The position numbers and the translations under genes were made by a program. From Fundidesulfovibrio putealis DSM 16056 (GTDB taxonomy: Bacteria > Desulfobacterota > Desulfovibrionia > Desulfovibrionales > Desulfovibrionaceae), in assembly GCF_000429325.1 (NCBI RefSeq), contig NZ_AUBQ01000013.1, positions 217,846 to 281,845 of the forward strand: DNA of 64,000 nucleotides, written 5' to 3'. Each line of letters starts with the position of its first letter. Positions within the stretch are counted from its first letter, which is position 1. Below are positions 63,867-64,000 of this stretch, piece by piece. The notes below the pieces were generated by a model. That model made no database searches. It saw nothing but the letters and a program-made list of their open reading frames with translations, and was not told the DNA's origin.

Positions 63867-64000
63867 AAAGCCCAGAAACGCGCAAAGCCGCGTTTCTGGG
63901 CTTCCTAATTCTTGAAATCATCGTGCCCGGCTACGGCTGTGGGTGGGTGCTGTCACGGTCGGGTTCTGGCGGGCGGGCGACGAATCGTCTTCAAATCGGT
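63867..64000 (+). repeat. Large structured intergenic element, copy B (cut by window end)
   Basis: Hairpin arms 63869-63882 and 63889-63902 equal those of copy A except for one base on each side that change together (G-C to A-T). From CTGTCACGGTCGGG onwards it matches copy A almost exactly to the window end, including the inner left arm CTGGCGGGCGGGC. The outer left arm differs from copy A. The right half lies outside the window. Confidence 0.85.

Overview
The window is a chromosomal segment of a GC-rich, motile, anaerobic-type bacterium, most likely a member of the Desulfovibrionaceae (Desulfovibrio or Fundidesulfovibrio type). The evidence is indirect: a complete lutABC-type lactate oxidation operon, two signalling proteins with periplasmic c-type haem domains (one paired with a tetrahaem cytochrome), a candidate tungstate-binding protein, two TauE/SafE permeases, a DsrE-like exported protein, many chemotaxis and c-di-GMP proteins, and the intergenic hairpin repeats common in this group. 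No tRNA, rRNA, CRISPR array, transposase or integrase was recognised.

Layout. 1-361: end of an AT-rich accessory stretch with one small Cas2-fold-like protein. 368-6598: VOC protein, alaS, recA, mscL and a PP-loop enzyme. 6686-10483: a sigma-54 two-component pair and a DUF169 protein. 10592-19719: OmpH-like chaperone, haem chemoreceptor plus tetrahaem cytochrome, GyrI-like protein, Cache chemoreceptor, receiver protein, TauE/SafE permease and its membrane partner. 19799-25019: VOC protein, old yellow enzyme, a large intergenic repeat, ferredoxin-like protein, second TauE/SafE permease, double-receiver diguanylate cyclase. 25162-30875: lutCBA and a large hybrid sensor kinase. 31132-35562: a lower-GC surface-glycan island whose last gene is interrupted by an in-frame TAA. 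35961-38454: Cys-rich exported protein, alpha/beta hydrolase, BPL_N protein. 38651-47654: valS, three lipoproteins, trxC, TIM-barrel protein, UPF0126 membrane protein, Rho-N-like/DUF721/shikimate-kinase-like operon, TupA-like protein. 47654-48097: a structured, possibly non-coding RNA region. 48097-51723: flagellar operon fliL-fliM-fliN-fliO-fliP-fliQ. 51851-64000: YggS, haem-linked diguanylate cyclase, radical SAM activase, glnA, MFS transporter, a duplicated aminotransferase fragment, class V aminotransferase, small proteins, WcbI-like protein, HD protein, EamA transporter, and a second copy of the large intergenic repeat cut by the window end.

Functional themes are environmental redox and chemical sensing (two chemoreceptors, two diguanylate cyclases, two histidine kinases), lactate oxidation, flagellar export and motor switch assembly, nitrogen assimilation, and surface polysaccharide modification. 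The most unusual items are (1) a composite intergenic element present twice (about 21496-21905 and 63702-64000) whose hairpin carries a compensatory base-pair change between copies and which contains a large nested inverted repeat; (2) a hairpin-rich region ending in a strong terminator at 47730-48095; (3) the in-frame stop at 35038; and (4) a 63-base duplication of the start of the aminotransferase gene.
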